A stretch of DNA of 64,000 nt from Micromussa lordhowensis (Eukaryota; Cnidaria; Anthozoa; Scleractinia; Lobophylliidae): NCBI GenBank assembly GCA_964020085.1, contig OZ026600.1, forward strand, positions 3,621,165 through 3,685,164. The letters are read 5' to 3'. Every line of letters begins with the position of its first letter. Within the stretch, counting starts at the first letter, position 1. A program made the position numbers and the translations under genes. This document shows, piece after piece, positions 35,801 through 50,800 of the stretch. The notes beneath the pieces were generated by a model. It was not told the origin of the DNA. It worked only from the letters and a program-made list of their open reading frames with translations, and did not search any database.

Positions 35801-38800
35801 ATGTATATGTTATGGTTCAATTTTATTTTTGGTTTAATTTCTGTTAAACAAGTTTAAATTTTTCAAACTGGTTCATATTTTTCAAACTGGGTTGAAATTT
35901 TCAAACCAGTTTAATTTTCAATTTTGAGCAGAATGTGAGCATGTCTTAATAATTTGGGTTAAGCACTCAAGTTAGTGATTAGGTCTAAGCACTTATTTAG
36001 AATGGTTAGCTTTGATGTTAGGCTGGGAACTTTGCATATGAGTTAGTGGTTTGGGTTGAGCTCTCAGGTTAGTGATTAGGCCTAAGCTCTTATTTGGAAT
36101 AGCGCTGTGCACTAATGACGTCACGAAATTCCGACCCCCGTCGAGACTCAGACAAACAAAGTCCATTTCTGTAAGAGAAGTAGGGGAAATGTATGCGAAT
36201 GGCGAGTAGTGCGCAGCAATGTTTTACTGTTTTAATGGATGAGGACGGTGTACCTAGCTCTAAATTTGAAAGAGAGCCAGAGGAGTATACTGTGGAATAG
36301 TTAAAACGATGGATGAAATGCAGAGGATTGAAGTTAAACGGGAAATGAGACGAACTTCTGAAACGTGTACGCGACTGCTTGAAGAGCGGAAATCATCACA
36401 CGCTCTATCCAAGCACTGACAATGGTAAATGGTTTGCCGCGAAAATTCTTAAAGAAAGTTCACAGGAACAAGCAAATTGTCCCTAAAACTCTGTTTCTAT
36501 TATTCCTTCGACTGGCTGGCGCGTTTTCCGTCGCAGAATATTCCTTCGCTCTTTAACTATGGGCACGTGCAGGGGTCAGAAAGGGACTTATAAAAGGAGA
36601 AGCCGTTAGACTTCTAAGAACTCCTCAGAAAAACCATTCGATGAGAATATAACCAGTTTCAAAACCCTCCTTCGGGCTCCCCCACAATCTCATTGAAAAA
36701 ATAACCCCTCTAAAGTCAAATTCACTGAACGGAAGTCGGCTTTACAACAAACCGATCAAGTGCGTAAGAAAATGCTGCCTTTTGTAACAACATACCACCC
36801 GGCGTTGCCTAACCCTCGAAAACATCGTGATGAGCAAATGGCACTGAATTCAAAACCAACCACTGCTTAGAGAAATATTTAAAGAACCCCCGCTTATCTC
36901 GTATAAAAAAGGAAAATCCTTGAGAGATATACTGATGAGAGCGAAAGTCACCACAACTAAAGGTCACTCGTCACGCCATGATCTTAGCTTATGAGTCGTG
37001 TTTGGACTGTTGAGCAACACTTTATTCCTTTTCCTCCGGGCCAGTGAAGCACACAGATATATGTATTTCTTGTGATTTTTTTCTCGGCGAAATATTCTCT
37101 TGAACAAGCCACTATCTAACGCCTACAGTTTTCGATGTTCTTGCCGGATGGTTTAGGAAACGGTAGGAATACTTTCTGTCCCGATTTGTTCAACTCTTTG
37201 AGAGATTTCGGCCATCTGTCGAGATATCTCGAGTCGGTATTACACTCACCCAAACAGCAGTGTTTGGTACCAACCATTTCTTGTCTTTCTAGAAGCTAAC
37301 TCTACAATTTGATTAAGTTTTTCGCTTTTTTCCTTCAGGACCGCACTCCGCGCTCATACATTTCTTTGTAGCCGATCGCAATGTTTGTCTGAGTCTGTGC
37401 GGGGGGTCTCATGGAATCTCATGTGGCGAAATCTATTTTTAGTAATAGTGCAAAGCGCTATTGATTAGCTTCTTAGTAATAAAGACAAAGTTCATGTATG
37501 AATAAATTAAAATGTATATATATTTATGAATAAATTAAAATTTATATGAGAGGGGCTTGGGGTGATGAACTGATAATTAAAACAAGTATGAGAGCTCTTG
37601 CATCCATTGCTTTCATGGTCAAGTGGTAATGACAATGGGAAGCAGATCCAGAGGTCGGCGGTTCAAATCCCGGTGAGTACGAGATAAAAAGAAAAAAAAG
37701 TGAAACCTACTGTTAATTAGTACTCAAGCTTAATGGGGATTTGGGGGAAGGGGTAGAGTAGATGGGAGAATAAATCAGGAGAAACTCAGCGAGAAAAGGA
37801 GAGAATAGGTTAGAGAATTGGTTAGAGGAATGTTAAGAGATATGATATTTTCTCTTTTTATATAAGATAGCTGACAAAAAAAAACTGGTTTGAAAAATTA
37901 ATCCCAGTTTGAAAAATATGAACCAGTTTCAAAAATATAAACTAGTTTGAAAAATTTAAACTGGTTTAAAAAAAATTAAACCAGAAGTAAATTTAAACCA
38001 TAACATATATGTCCCCAGAGACATTGCTTCTACGTTTCCCTGCTACATTCCATTTACCCCACTATCCAAGTGTGGAGGCACATATCAATAATAAATTAAA
38101 TCTATTGTAAGAAATAATAAAAAGTTGTTATTACTTTTGTTATTTGATGCAGTATGCTTTGTATCTTATATGGTCATGTTTATTCTTTGTAGGAGAATAT
38201 CACTAGAGCCATACAAGATCTGGGAGGATCAGTAGTTGAGAAAATAAATGCCGTTGTTGACTGCTGTATTAGTACACAAGGTAAGTCAGCATTGCCTTCA
38301 ATATCCTTAGGGTTCAAAGGATCCTTGTATGCATGTTACTGCATAACTCAGTTTCTGCAACGTTCAGGATATGCCCCTGGGCACCCCTGAGGGGAGATGG
38401 AGAGGAGAGTGCTGAACTCTTGACTTCTCGTACATTTTTTCTTCCAATTCTGACCTGCACTTTCTTTAGTAGCTCCTTGCTCTGCGGTTCTTTTATTGCA
38501 GAGTATTAAGTAGCGCAGTTTTCAATTTAGTGTCGAAAGTGATCAGGGAATTAAATCAATCAATCAATCAAAGACTTTATTTAACTTCGAATTTGTTGAT
38601 AGCAAAATTGCTAATAATTATCTCCGAAGAAAATAAATCTATAAAATAATTAAAGTAATTAATAGATGAAATAAATAGATAATTACATAAAATAAATATT
38701 AAATATTATGTACAGGTAATTTTAAGAATGTAATATTGGTCACAAAAAGAACAGCATTCACTTTCCAGATGGACAGTTTGTAGTGCACTTTTGAAGGCAG

Positions 38801-41800
38801 CAAGAGAAGTGGATACACGGACATTATCCGGCAATGAGTTCCATAGTTTGCTGGCATGATATTGAAATGAATGAAGACCATAATTTGTTGTATTTACATG
38901 TGGAATCACTAGTCTGCGTTTGCCTTGTAAACTAATGCTGGTTTGGCGCTCGGTAAAAAGATCAGAGATATAATTAGGTGCAGCATTATTTAATGCTAAA
39001 AAAAATTACTTTGGAATTACTTTGGTTGTGGTCAGTTTTGGTTTTATCAAGGTTTGAGATTGACTGAGTAGTCTAATTGGTAAATAGTTGGTTTGGTTTT
39101 GATTTACAACACCCAATTGAAAACTGTTTTAAACTTAATATGCATTTTTTGGGGGCTGTTTCGCTACCTTGATATTCTTGCTTCCCAATTGTTCTTGCTC
39201 ACTTCCAAGATCCATCATTATGAACTTTTCCTCATGTTGTCGATTATGTTTTTGTTGAGGTTTTGTGATATAAATTGTTTGATAAACTGAAAGATCGAAA
39301 TTCATAACTAACGTTTGGCCTTGAAAGTGCATACTTACTGTAACGAGTACGCTTACATGAAGTATTAGTCTAGTTCCCGCCTGGAGAGTCACGTGCCTCG
39401 TCTCGTGCGGTCCGCCATGTTGTAGTTTCGTTGTTGCTGCTCAGCACAATAAATAAGTTTGTTTTGCGGACTCTGTTGTCTTTCCGCTTGTCGTTACATG
39501 GTGTCAGAAGTTTCCCGAAATCCACACGACAAGAAAACGAATGATTTGTGGCAGAAGTTGCCGAATTTATGAGTGAAAGCAGTGGTGAAGATAGCGACCC
39601 GCTTCCTTCAACAAGTCTGGTTTCAAGTTTGACAACAATGGCGAATTTTCAGATACCTCCTCCTGACATACTCGAGCTAAACGATGGTTCGACAGCGTCC
39701 AATTGGCGAACTTGGGTCTCTGCTTGGAATAATTACAGGTTGGCTACGAAGCTCGATAAAGAGGAAGAAGCACGCCAAGTAGCAACACTTTTGGCAGTAA
39801 TTGGAAAAGAAGCGAACAAGGTGTTTCGTACTTTCACATGGTCCTCGCCAGACGACGCAAAGAAAATCGCTGCGGTTGTAAGCAAGTTTGAAGAGTATTG
39901 CATTCCCAGGGAAAACACTATTTACGAACGTTTTCTTTTCTTTACGCGGGATCAGCGGGAATCTGAAACTGTTGATCAATATTTGACGGAGCTTCGCCAA
40001 ATCGCAGCAAATTGTGATTTCGAGTCAGTTACACCTGATCAGCTTCTCCGGGATCGCCTGGTGACAGGTACCAAAACTGCTAAGGTACGTGAAAATTTGC
40101 TCAAAGAGAAGAAATTGACCCTTGAGAAAGCTATAGATATCGCACGTGCCGCCGAAAGTACTGCCGTTCAAATGAAAGTTATGTCTGCCGAGTCTGGATT
40201 GAGTGCTGTGAAAGAGAAAGAGAAGGAGCAGTCAGAAAATGTCCCATCTGTCAGCAGTGGCTGGATCAAGGACTGCAGATTCTGTGGTCGGAACCACGAA
40301 AGACGCAGCTGCCCTGCCTTTGGTCAGATTTGTGCATATTGTAAAAAGAAGAATCATTTTGTTGCCAAGTGCCCTTCAAAAAGCAAGGTGTCTACTGTCC
40401 AAGAGCGATTCTATTTAAGTGCTGCAGGCGTTGGAAACGGAGGTCGTGAGATGGTGACCCTCACTGTATCAAAGGAGTCAAAGCCCCTTTCAGGTCATGA
40501 TGTAAGCTTCTTAATGGACACTGGGGCTGAGTGCAATCTTTTGCCGTTGGATGTCTACAAGAAGGTGACAGGCGATCTGCACTTAAATTTCCTCAGTGCA
40601 CGAGGCAAGTCGGTCCTGGTTTTAGCCAATGGAGATGAGCAACCCATCGAGGGCAAAGCCACGGTATATGTCTCCCGCAAAGGAAACGCACACAAAATTG
40701 AAGTCAATGTAGTCAGGGGCCATGGGTATGAGCCCATATTGTCTAAGCAGACAATGCTGCAGATGAACTTGATAAAGATTCTGGACAGTGACCGAGATCC
40801 ACGCGTGAATGTACTGAAGACAGACACAGAGCCACTGCTAGAAGAGTATGATGATGTATTTGAAGGCCTTGGAAAGTTGGATGGACAGTACCACATTGTG
40901 ACAGACGAGTCCATCAGACCTGTAGTACATCCTCCGCGGCGTTTACCTGTTGCGATGACTGAGCGAGTTCAGAGGAAACTTGAAGAAATGGCAGCTGCCA
41001 ACATAATTGAACAAGTCGACCAGCCTACTGACTGGGTATCAAGTATGCTAGTGGTGAGCAAGCCATCCACTGAAGCTGAGGGAGAAACCAAGTTACGCAT
41101 CTGTTTGGATCCCAGGGATCTGAATCTGGCCATAAAGCGTGAACATTTTCCGATGCCCACAATTGAAGAAATTGCAACTAGGCTGAATGGGGCAAAACTC
41201 TTCAGTGTTTTTGACGCCAGTAATGGTTTCTGGCAAGTGGAACTTGACGATGAGTCTAGTAGTTTAACAACATTTAACACCCCGTTCGGGCGTTATCGTT
41301 GGAAACGAATGCCATTCGGCATCAACAGTGCACCGGAAGTTTGGCAGCGCAAAATGCGAGAGCACGTTGAGGGTCTTAAAGGAGTAGAAGTCATTGCAGA
41401 CGATTTCTTGGTTGTTGGATTTGGCAACACACCTACTGAGTGGCAGGCAGATCACGACCGAAATGTGCGTGCTTTCCTGGACCGCTGCCGTGAGAGAAAC
41501 CTGAAGTTGAACAAGAAGAAAGCTCGACTGAGACAGCAAGAAGTTCCTTTCATTGGACACATTCTGACCCCCGAGGGACTGAAACCAGATCCACACAAGG
41601 TTGAAGCAATTGTGGGGATGCCAGACCCCACTGATGTTCAGTCCTTACGTAGGTTCCTTGGCATGGTGAACTACTTAGCCAAGTTCCTCCCACGTCTATC
41701 TGAAGAAACAGAAGTCTTGAGAAAACTCACTGAAAAGGATGCTGAGTGGTGCTGGCTGCAAAGTCATGCTGATGCTGTGACCCGTGTCAAGGAAATGATT

Positions 41801-44800
41801 GTATCTGCACCTGTACTTGCCTACTATGACGTGAAAAAGCCAGTGGTCATCCAATGCGATGCTTCCCAAAGTGGACTTGGTGCAGCTCTGTTACAAGAGG
41901 AGCGTCCAGTGGCTTTCAGCTCTCGTGTGATGACTCAAACCGAACAAAACTATGCTCAGATTGAAAAAGAGCTACTCGCCATAGTCTATGCGTGTGAGAA
42001 ATTTGATCAGTACATCTTTGGAAGGAGCAATGTAATTGTGCAGTCAGACCACAAGCCGCTGGAAACCATATTCAAGAAGCCCATCCACAGTTCGCCAAAA
42101 CGCCTTCAACGCATGCGCCTCCGCCTGCAGAACTATGACATTCAAGTGAAATACAAGAAAGGAGAAACCATGTTTTTAGCTGACACATTAAGTCGCGCGT
42201 ACTTAAAAGATGAACCAGTGAGTCGGACCCAGGACAGTGACGTCCGCTCGATCAGAGAACGACTGTTCGCCTTTGAGTTGGAGCAGATCAAACATGGTGA
42301 AGATCTAAGTGTCTCCCCCACTCGTCTGAAAAACCTGCGTGAGGAGACTGCCAAGGATGAAGAATTACAGATTCTGTCTGGTATTATCCATGAAGGTTGG
42401 CCAGAGACCCTGTCAGAAGCCCACAATTTTGACAGGCGTCGGAGGCAAGTAATGGAGCTGTATTGGAACAGCCGTGATGAGCTGACCATAGAAGATGGAT
42501 TGGTATACAAGGGTCATCGCCTTGTGATACCATTTAAAGAGCGTTCTGGCATCGTAAAGAGCCTGCATGAATCACATATTGGAATCGAAGGAACATTGCG
42601 TCGTGCTCGTGACATTGTTTACTGGCCTGGAATCACAGCTCAACTCAAAGATTACTTGTCAAGGTGTGGAATCTGTAACCGCTATCAGCCCGAACAATGT
42701 AAAGAGCCATTAAAGCCTCATGATGTGCCTAATCTGCCTTGGGAGAAAGTTGGCGTTGATCTGTTTGTGCTGGACGGGCAATCATTTCTGATAGCCGTTG
42801 ATTACTACTCTGGTTATTTTGAAGTGCAAGATATGAGTAGAACCACCAGCACCCGTGTCATCACCGTCCTAAAGTCGTGGTTTTCCAGGCATGGCATTCC
42901 TGTGATCATCATCAGTGACAATGGGCCTCCCTTCAACAGTGAAGATTTCAAGACCTTCAGTAAGGAATGGGACTTTCACCACACCACATCAAGCCCTTAT
43001 CACGCACAAAGTAATGGTCGTGTTGAAAATGCGGTTAAGACTTGCAAGTCATTACTGACCAAAGCCCGAGCTGATAAGCGTGATCCTCTGCTGGCGTTAC
43101 TCGAGTGGCGCAACACACCAACTGAGGGTATGAATGCTTCTCCTGTTCAGCTACTATGTGGTAGGCGAACGCGCACCCGTCTCCCAGTAGCCAAGCAATT
43201 GTTAACGCCACAGGTGATAACTGATGTCCCCGAAAAGATCAAGATTAGGAAGCAGAAGCAGAAACACTACTATGATCGTCACTCACATGAACTGCCAAAA
43301 TTGCATGATGGTGATGCCATTAGAATGCGATTGCCACGCGAGAAGGAATGGTCACTGGGGCGCGTCATTGGACAGGAAGGGACCCGTTCGACCCGTTCCT
43401 ACTTGGTTGAGGTGAACGGAAAGCATTATCGTCGGAACCGCAAATGGCTCCGAGCAACACCAGAGGAGTTACCGGAGTCAGTGGAAACAAACCTCGAGTT
43501 GACTGATCCTACTGAACTGGTTGAGTCAGGCCCAGCTGACCTGCCACAGCTAATGATACCATCATCACCAGTGGTTTCTGAGCCGAACACTGAAGGTCGC
43601 CCAGTGCGTGAACGCCGCCCACCAGTGTGGTTGAAAGATTATGAGTGCTGAAATAACACTGACTCTGCCTTGTGCCCCATTAATTTGGCTTCAGTATGTA
43701 CTTGTGCATAACATTTCAGTTGGTTTAGGCGTTTAATGTACAAGATTATCTGAGACAGATTTGAACATGTTATTGCCTTCTTTTTTTATTATCATAAATG
43801 TTCTGTCTGCATTTGCGGGACTATTAGACTTAGGAAGGGAGATGTAACGAGTACGCTTACATGAAGTATTAGTCTAGTTCCCGCCTGGAGAGTCACGTGC
43901 CTCGTCTCGTGCGGTCCGCCATGTTGTAGTTTCGTTGTTGCTGCTCAGCACAATAAATAAGTTTGTTTTGCGGACTCTGTTGTCTTTCCGCTTGTCGTTA
44001 CACTTACATGTATCAAATGGGCTCCTCTCATTTCTTCACTCATTTGTCCAGAAAAACGTTTAAAATACATATATGAGATGTTGATGTATGAAATCTGTGT
44101 TTTGGTAGCTGAAATAGACAAGAAAAGCAAGAAAATGAGAGATGCTGAAAAGTTTGATGTGCCAGTTGTCAGTGAAGATTACTTGGAGGCTGTCAAAAAG
44201 GGCGGGGCGAGACTGTTGATTTCACAGCATAGCATTGCGTCATGGGGAAATGCAAAGGTCTACCATTTGTTTATAATTTAGCTGTTGTTATGTTTCATTT
44301 AATCCTTTTTTCCTTTCTTTTTTTAAATGTTCTATTTAATGCTGGGGGGTAACGCTGCGATGGACTAGCATTCCATCCAGGAGGGAGTAGAAATACTCCT
44401 AGTCGCTTCATGCTACAGAAACTAGGATAAGCTCCGGCCTGATGGGCCATGTGGCTCGCATGCAGACTTACGTTTCATTTTAGGATAGAAGTATTAGTTG
44501 AAATAATACTACTAGATGTTCCCAGTTCCACTCAATCATGTTATTGCGTAGGAATGCAGTGCAAAACAACCTCTTTACCAAGTGACTTTTTGGTGAATTC
44601 ACCTCAGTGTAATGGAAAATGTTACTGCATCAGTACATGCAGCAGTCTAATGGCTGACATATTCATTACCTCAATCAGCCTGCCGACTAAAATTTTCTTC
44701 GTAGTATTTGTGTATCACAAGATAAACAAAGTTGCTAGCCTTGAATAAGGTGAATAACCCTTAGCTTGCGATACCTGAACATCTATAGGGTACCAGTGTG

Positions 44801-47800
44801 ACGGATGGCCCCTCACCTCCTTCAGTGGCCAAGGTCAAGAAACACGCTTCAGATGGAGGTACTCATAATAAATTAAATACCAGTAATACTTAACAAGTCA
44901 AGTGAACAAATTGCAGCCTTAAAGATGATTTCCAGTCCATACTGTGTACTCTCAAGAGATTTGTTTGCGTTTTTTGTTTTGTTTCATGTAAGACATCACA
45001 AAATGCAAACATTTTGCAACTACTTGCATGAAGTAAATTCAAAGTTTCAAAACAACCGCCGTTATGGATGCGAAAAGGTCAATGCTTTATGCTTCGTTTT
45101 TTTCTCGTATCACTTGATGAAACAACTTGGCAGCTGTAAAAATCAGTGAAGCTCTTGGAAAAGAATTTAAAAGGCCTCAAAGATAAGGTATGTTGTTTAA
45201 AACGAATGTCATCAATTCGCATTCCATCAAGTGGGAACCAACAATGTTTATAAACAATAGTGTGCTGAGACTGCGCAGTAGGGACTGGAAATCATCCATG
45301 GTGACCATTAATCGACCTACATGTATGTGCTTTTTGACATTATCCATCTAACAAAAAGAAACAAAAGATGTATTTGAGAGAATGAGTAAAAATTAATGCT
45401 TCTGTTGATCCTTTTGAAATCTCTGTTTCAACATAGCATTTTGCTGTGTTATCTGGGATTACGTGCATTGTGAAACCTCAGCTTATAACCACAAATCCAT
45501 TAGTAAGGCCACTCAATTTGGCTACTCGATTTGTGTTCTTATTTTGACATGAACTCCCCAACTTTGATTTCTACATGAATTTTCCCTGGCTGGAAATAAA
45601 ACCTTAGGAATAACTGTTGTGTTATTATTAACAATGTTTTAGGAAGTGGATCGGCAAAGAAGATGAAGGTTGCTGTGAAAGGAGGAGCTGCAGTAGATCC
45701 AGAGTCAGGTAGTGGTCAACATGTAAACCCAACATCTTCCCTTCTTTCTCTGTCTCAACCTGTTGTTTAATACAATGTATGATACTATAAGCCCGGCATA
45801 GGATTAGAGCAAACATTATTTATCCCTCCCCTTGGGGTTACTCTGTAAATCTTTGGGTGGTGGTGTGCCTCTGGGCCACTGCAACCCTATACTAGATCAC
45901 GATCAGCTTGATTTTGCAACCCTATTCTGGACTAGGCACCAAAAACCTCTACCCTATCCCAGACTAGCTATTTTTCATGCAGAAATGTTATCACTATTGT
46001 AGTCCAATGTATGCTAAATAAACCAACATCTTACAAGGTCACTTTCGAGTTTCAGTTTCCATTATAGAAACCTGGTTAAAGAACCCTGTTCTGGACTAAA
46101 TTACTTACACACTAGCCACTTCCCCAGTAAGCAATACCCTATTCTTGACCAAAACTGTCTGATTTCTATACCCTATCCCAGACTAAACTGCCTGAAAATC
46201 ATACCCTTCACAGCGGCACATATGTGTAAAGCTTATAACCCCATCTCCCTGGGCTTACAACCCACCACACAATTAAAAAATTAATGAGCAGGTACTAGGT
46301 ATGAAATTAATCAATCAATATTAATCAACAGTAGTAAATGTGGATGTATTTATTTTTCTGCTCACAAGTAGCATTGTACTTTCTCTGTTTCAGAGATGGA
46401 AGACGCATGCCATGTGCTTGAAGAAAAAGGAACAGTTTACAGTGCTACTTTGGGCTTGGTTGACATTGTTAGAGGCACCAACTCTTATTACAAACTACAA
46501 ATTTTAAAAGCTGACCATGGCAATTAGTGAGTATACCTTTCACACTTTTGCTAAGGGATGGACCATTACCTTTTTAGGGGGGGGGGGGGTGGGCAATTTT
46601 CTAGTGCATGAAATTTGTTTTCTCACCTTACGGTTGTGCACATTAATTTTTTTGGTGGTCAATAGTTTGTACAAGAATGTTTTTAACATCAAAAACAGCA
46701 CCTGGATAGTAGAAAACTCTTGCTCAATTTTTTTCCCCATGATTCCACACTTTCTTACAGCAGTTTTTGCTGTGCAGGAATTTTTTTGGGTATTTACTCA
46801 AAAGCCCTTCCTCCCTCAAAAATATAATGGTCTGTCCCTAACTGCAAGTCTTGATTATCTGAAATTTAAAGGAGAGAATGTGAAGATGTCTTTCTGCTTA
46901 CAGAAGCATGATACAATCTCACAACTAATGACTGGTGGAAACTATGTGATTATTATTTTAAACATGCAATGACTGTTCATTTCTCTTATATTTGAAATCT
47001 CTAGTTACCATCTTTTCCGATCATGGGGAAGAGTTGGGACGACCATTGGAGGAAGCAAACTGGAGGTAAGTACTGTCAAACCTCCACTAACAACCACCTC
47101 CCCACAGCAGCCACCTATCCATCTTCCAGTGATAAATGTTACCGACATCCTTCCTCTAGTGTCTGTAAAAATGTCAGTGAAAATACTTTTTTGGTATCCA
47201 GCAGTTGTGAAAATTGCTTTTCATTTTACAGCGTTGTGGATCCTCAAGGTCAGCCATTGAAAGGTTCATGGAACTATATGCTGACAAAACAGGTACAGTA
47301 ACTTGCCTTAGTATCTATTATGTACAAATTTGAATTAAACCCCTACAGGAGAGGGAGGCGCAGTGGCCTCATGGTTAGTGCGCTCAACTCTGGAGCGAGC
47401 GCGCCGGGTTCGAGCCCTGGCCGAGGACACTGTGTTGTGTTCTTGGGCAAGACACTTTACTCTCACAGTGCCTCTCTCCACCCAGGTGTATAAATGGATA
47501 CCGGCGAATTTGATGCTGGGGGTAACCCTGCAATGGACTAGCATCCCATCCAGGGGGGAGTAGAAATACTCCTAGTCGCTTCATGCTACTGAAACGGGGA
47601 TAAGCTCTGGCCTGATGAGCCACTAGGCTCGTATGCAGACTTTGCCTTACCTTACCTACCTACAGGAGACCAATCTGGGCATGGCTTGAGCTTTATTTGA
47701 CCCCTAAAAGATACCTCTTGAAATTGAATGGGCTCAATTCTCAGCTGTTGTTCAGGAAAGGAGCCTGCACTATTTTGAAATGAGAGCTTTTTTTATTGTT

Positions 47801-50800
47801 ATTTCTTTGAGTAAAAGATACTTTGACAGGAAAAAATAGTGTAGTTTCATCCTGAAAACCCTCAGTGAGACTGACATCCTTGATTTACACCCCAAAGACT
47901 GAAATAATTGATTTACACCCTCAAGACCAAAATCCTTGTTTTACACCCCAAAGACCGAAATCCTTGATTTACACCCCTAAGCGAAACGACGAGTGTCCCG
48001 ACCTTTTCACATGGTAGTCCCTCTCGAGACAAGACTACACAAGAAAATTTCTAATATTAAATTGTAAGGCACATTTATTCTGTGGTGGTTGTATTTTCTT
48101 TGTATGGTTGGAATTCATGTTTCAGAATATATGAACCCAGTCTGTACAGTACAGTGAAACTGTAACTTGTTCATATGGATTTGGTTATTTTATACTTATA
48201 TTGTATATACAGGAAACAGCTGGCTGGGCAGAAAAAACTTTATCAAGCACCCAAATAAGTTCTATCCACTTGAAATTGACTATGGGCAGGTATGTGGGAT
48301 CATTATTATGTACCGGTACTTTAGGCATCTGCGGTGAGTGTTGATTGATACCCTCTATCGATTGCAATGAACACTCAATGGATATCTGGATCGACACTCA
48401 ACCCACATCCCGCTCGATACTTGGTAAACACTATTTCAACAGTCAGTCAATAGTCAGCCAAGTATCGACCGAGTCATTTGCATCGATCAAAAATTAGTAG
48501 ACTCTTGACCAACTGTTGACCAAGATATCAATGGATTGTCAACTGAGGTGTCGATGGAGTAGCAGTCAAGGTTCAATTTAAGGTCGATCCAGTGTCGATT
48601 GATGGTATTGATCGACGGTTGACTGCGGATGCCTTTAGTACATGCAATCCAGAATGTGTGGTTAATGTCTGAGCAGTTTAATTTCACAAGCTGGGGGAAG
48701 AACAGGTTCAAATGCAACCAAAAGGGAAATGGTCCACAAACGTTATGTGGCAAGGAAAATAATTATTGTTATTGCATTCTTTCTTCAGGATGATGAGGAG
48801 CTTAAGACAACTATTGCAGCAGGAAGCAAATCCTTGCTACCTGTTCCTGTCCAAGAGCTTATTAGAATGATATTTGATGTTGAGTCTATGAAGAAAACAC
48901 TTGTAGAATTTGAAGTGAGTGTCACATGAATCATACCCTTTTATAGTTTTAACCCACTTAATTGCAAGATCTTTGCAGCCTCATTGTATAACCGGAAAGG
49001 TCAGTTGAGGTCATCCTGCGAACAGAGCCTCTTTTATCTCTTTTCTTTTTCTCGATACAAAGCATATGTACCGTAAGGAAAGGCTCTGCTTGTAGGGTGA
49101 GTTGAGGTAGGTTTAGGGTGGGAAACCCTTGACAGTTCAGATTACTCATTTCTTGAATATAAATATAACTGTTATTTTCCCTCGGCAGTGTTTGTAGCAC
49201 AATGGCTAGCGGGACCAAGCAAACAACTGAAACAAATAATTGGAATTGAACATAACATTGTTAAGAATCCCAACTGGCCGGAAGCAAACCAGTTGGCTAT
49301 CACATGATAGGAGTCTCAAACTCATAATCTAATTGCTAATCATAACACATTTATGCCATTATTGCTAACTATCATACACCACACTTAGTGGTTCGGAATG
49401 TTCATAGTACCAAATTATATACTTTGGTATTGCTTAGATCGATTTGAAGAAAATGCCATTGGGAAAGTTAACAAGACGACAGATAGAAAGTGCTTATTCT
49501 GTACTGGGAGAAGCACAGAAAGTGAGTACCGGTAATTGTATCCTGAACAAATTTGTAAATGTGAGCTTCTTTAATTTTGGTGTTGATTGATATAATTTAA
49601 AACAGTACTTAGGGAATTTAGAAAACTGCAACGACAACGGCAACAGGAACTTTGCTAAACAAAATGTTTAATGAGCAAAACAATGGCTGTGCACGTGCGT
49701 TATAATTCTTGGTGCATTTCATTACCGTCCTCTGCAAAATAACAACGTGAAATGACCAAATTCTGCATTGTCTGGAGAACATGAACCATGACAGCTCATT
49801 TTATTTTATTTTTTCCAAATTTATCGCTGTGTCCCAGATTCAGTTTCGTGATGACAGTGACAATTAAGGTAAACAACTTTAGAGTACCACAAGACTCGTA
49901 GGAAAAATATATCATCATTTTTAATCCTGTTGTCCCTAGTGTTGCCTTCGTGGTTACATAAACTCTCTACTGTTGTCTGTTTTGCAGCTTAATTCCAAAA
50001 GTGAAAATTGTGGAAAATCTTGTCATAATTCTTCTTTTATTCCCCCTAGAAGGCTTCTTACTAACCGATGTTTTGTTTGGTGTAATGATAGTTGATTTCA
50101 GATGGTGGTAGTGCCAATGCTCTTCTGGATGCATCGAACAGGTTCTACACATTGATTCCTCATGACTTTGGCATGAAGAAGCCGCCAATGTTAGACAATT
50201 TGGAACTAATTCAGGTGATGAAAAATTTGAAATGGACAGAACAAGAAACAAGTGGAACAATTTTCCTATGTATAAATGTAATAAATTAAAATTTTCACAA
50301 GAGGTAATAAATTAAAATAGTAATAAATTGTAATCAATTAAAATTTTAACAAACTGTAATAAATTAGAATTGTAATAACATGTAACAAATTAAATTAAAA
50401 CTCTCCATTTGCTTTGTTTCTTGTTCAGTTTATTATTAGCATCATATCATTTACTTCTTTTGCATTTGTACCAAATATGCAATAACATTTGAAATCATTT
50501 GTTACTAATGACGACACCATTTTATGTAGCCTCAAAAAGTTAAGTAGTTCCTAAGCTGGAAGTCCCAAATACTGGGGACCTACGAGGAGGACAAATATAT
50601 CAAGGGCCTACCAAGATGGTGCAAATACTGGGGGCCTGCTGTAAAAATGGCCCCAAGACTAATTGCCTACTGCTTTGCTCCAAGTACAACGTCATTCCTA
50701 GGCTCTTTCTCCTTTTGGGAGGCCAACGAGAGACAGCCTGGGAACGAGGTTCCTGGGGGCTTCTATGTTCATTCAAATATCAACGGTCCAGGTGTTTGCT

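Larger units (their letters stand above)
39339..44002 (+). mobile_element. Ty3/gypsy LTR retrotransposon, complete
   Basis: 160-bp LTRs (39339-39498 and 43843-44002), each TGTAACGAGTAC...CGTTACA, show no difference by eye. CTTAC flanks both sides (39334-39338, 44003-44007), a 5-bp target duplication. The primer binding site TGGTGTCAGAAG (39499-39510) matches the 3' end of tRNA-Leu. A purine tract AGGAAGGGAGA precedes the 3' LTR. One uninterrupted gag-pol frame lies between. Intact structure and identical LTRs mean recent insertion. It sits in the PARP1 intron between the two BRCT exons, same strand. Confidence 0.95.

Noticed and set aside
37615..37680. Another tRNA-like sequence with good box B
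   Set aside because: No clean cloverleaf could be drawn by eye. It lies inside a decayed transposon, so at most a SINE-like promoter relic.
45134..45185. Possible extra PARP1 exon (acceptor GGCAG, donor GTATGT)
   Set aside because: In the phase set by the preceding exon it ends with TAA. Joining exon 44789-44858 directly to 45643 keeps phase and matches PARP1.
46517..46972. 151-codon open frame after PARP1 exon 14
   Set aside because: It starts at the exon end and reads through the donor into intron with a poly-G tract. No domain is visible.
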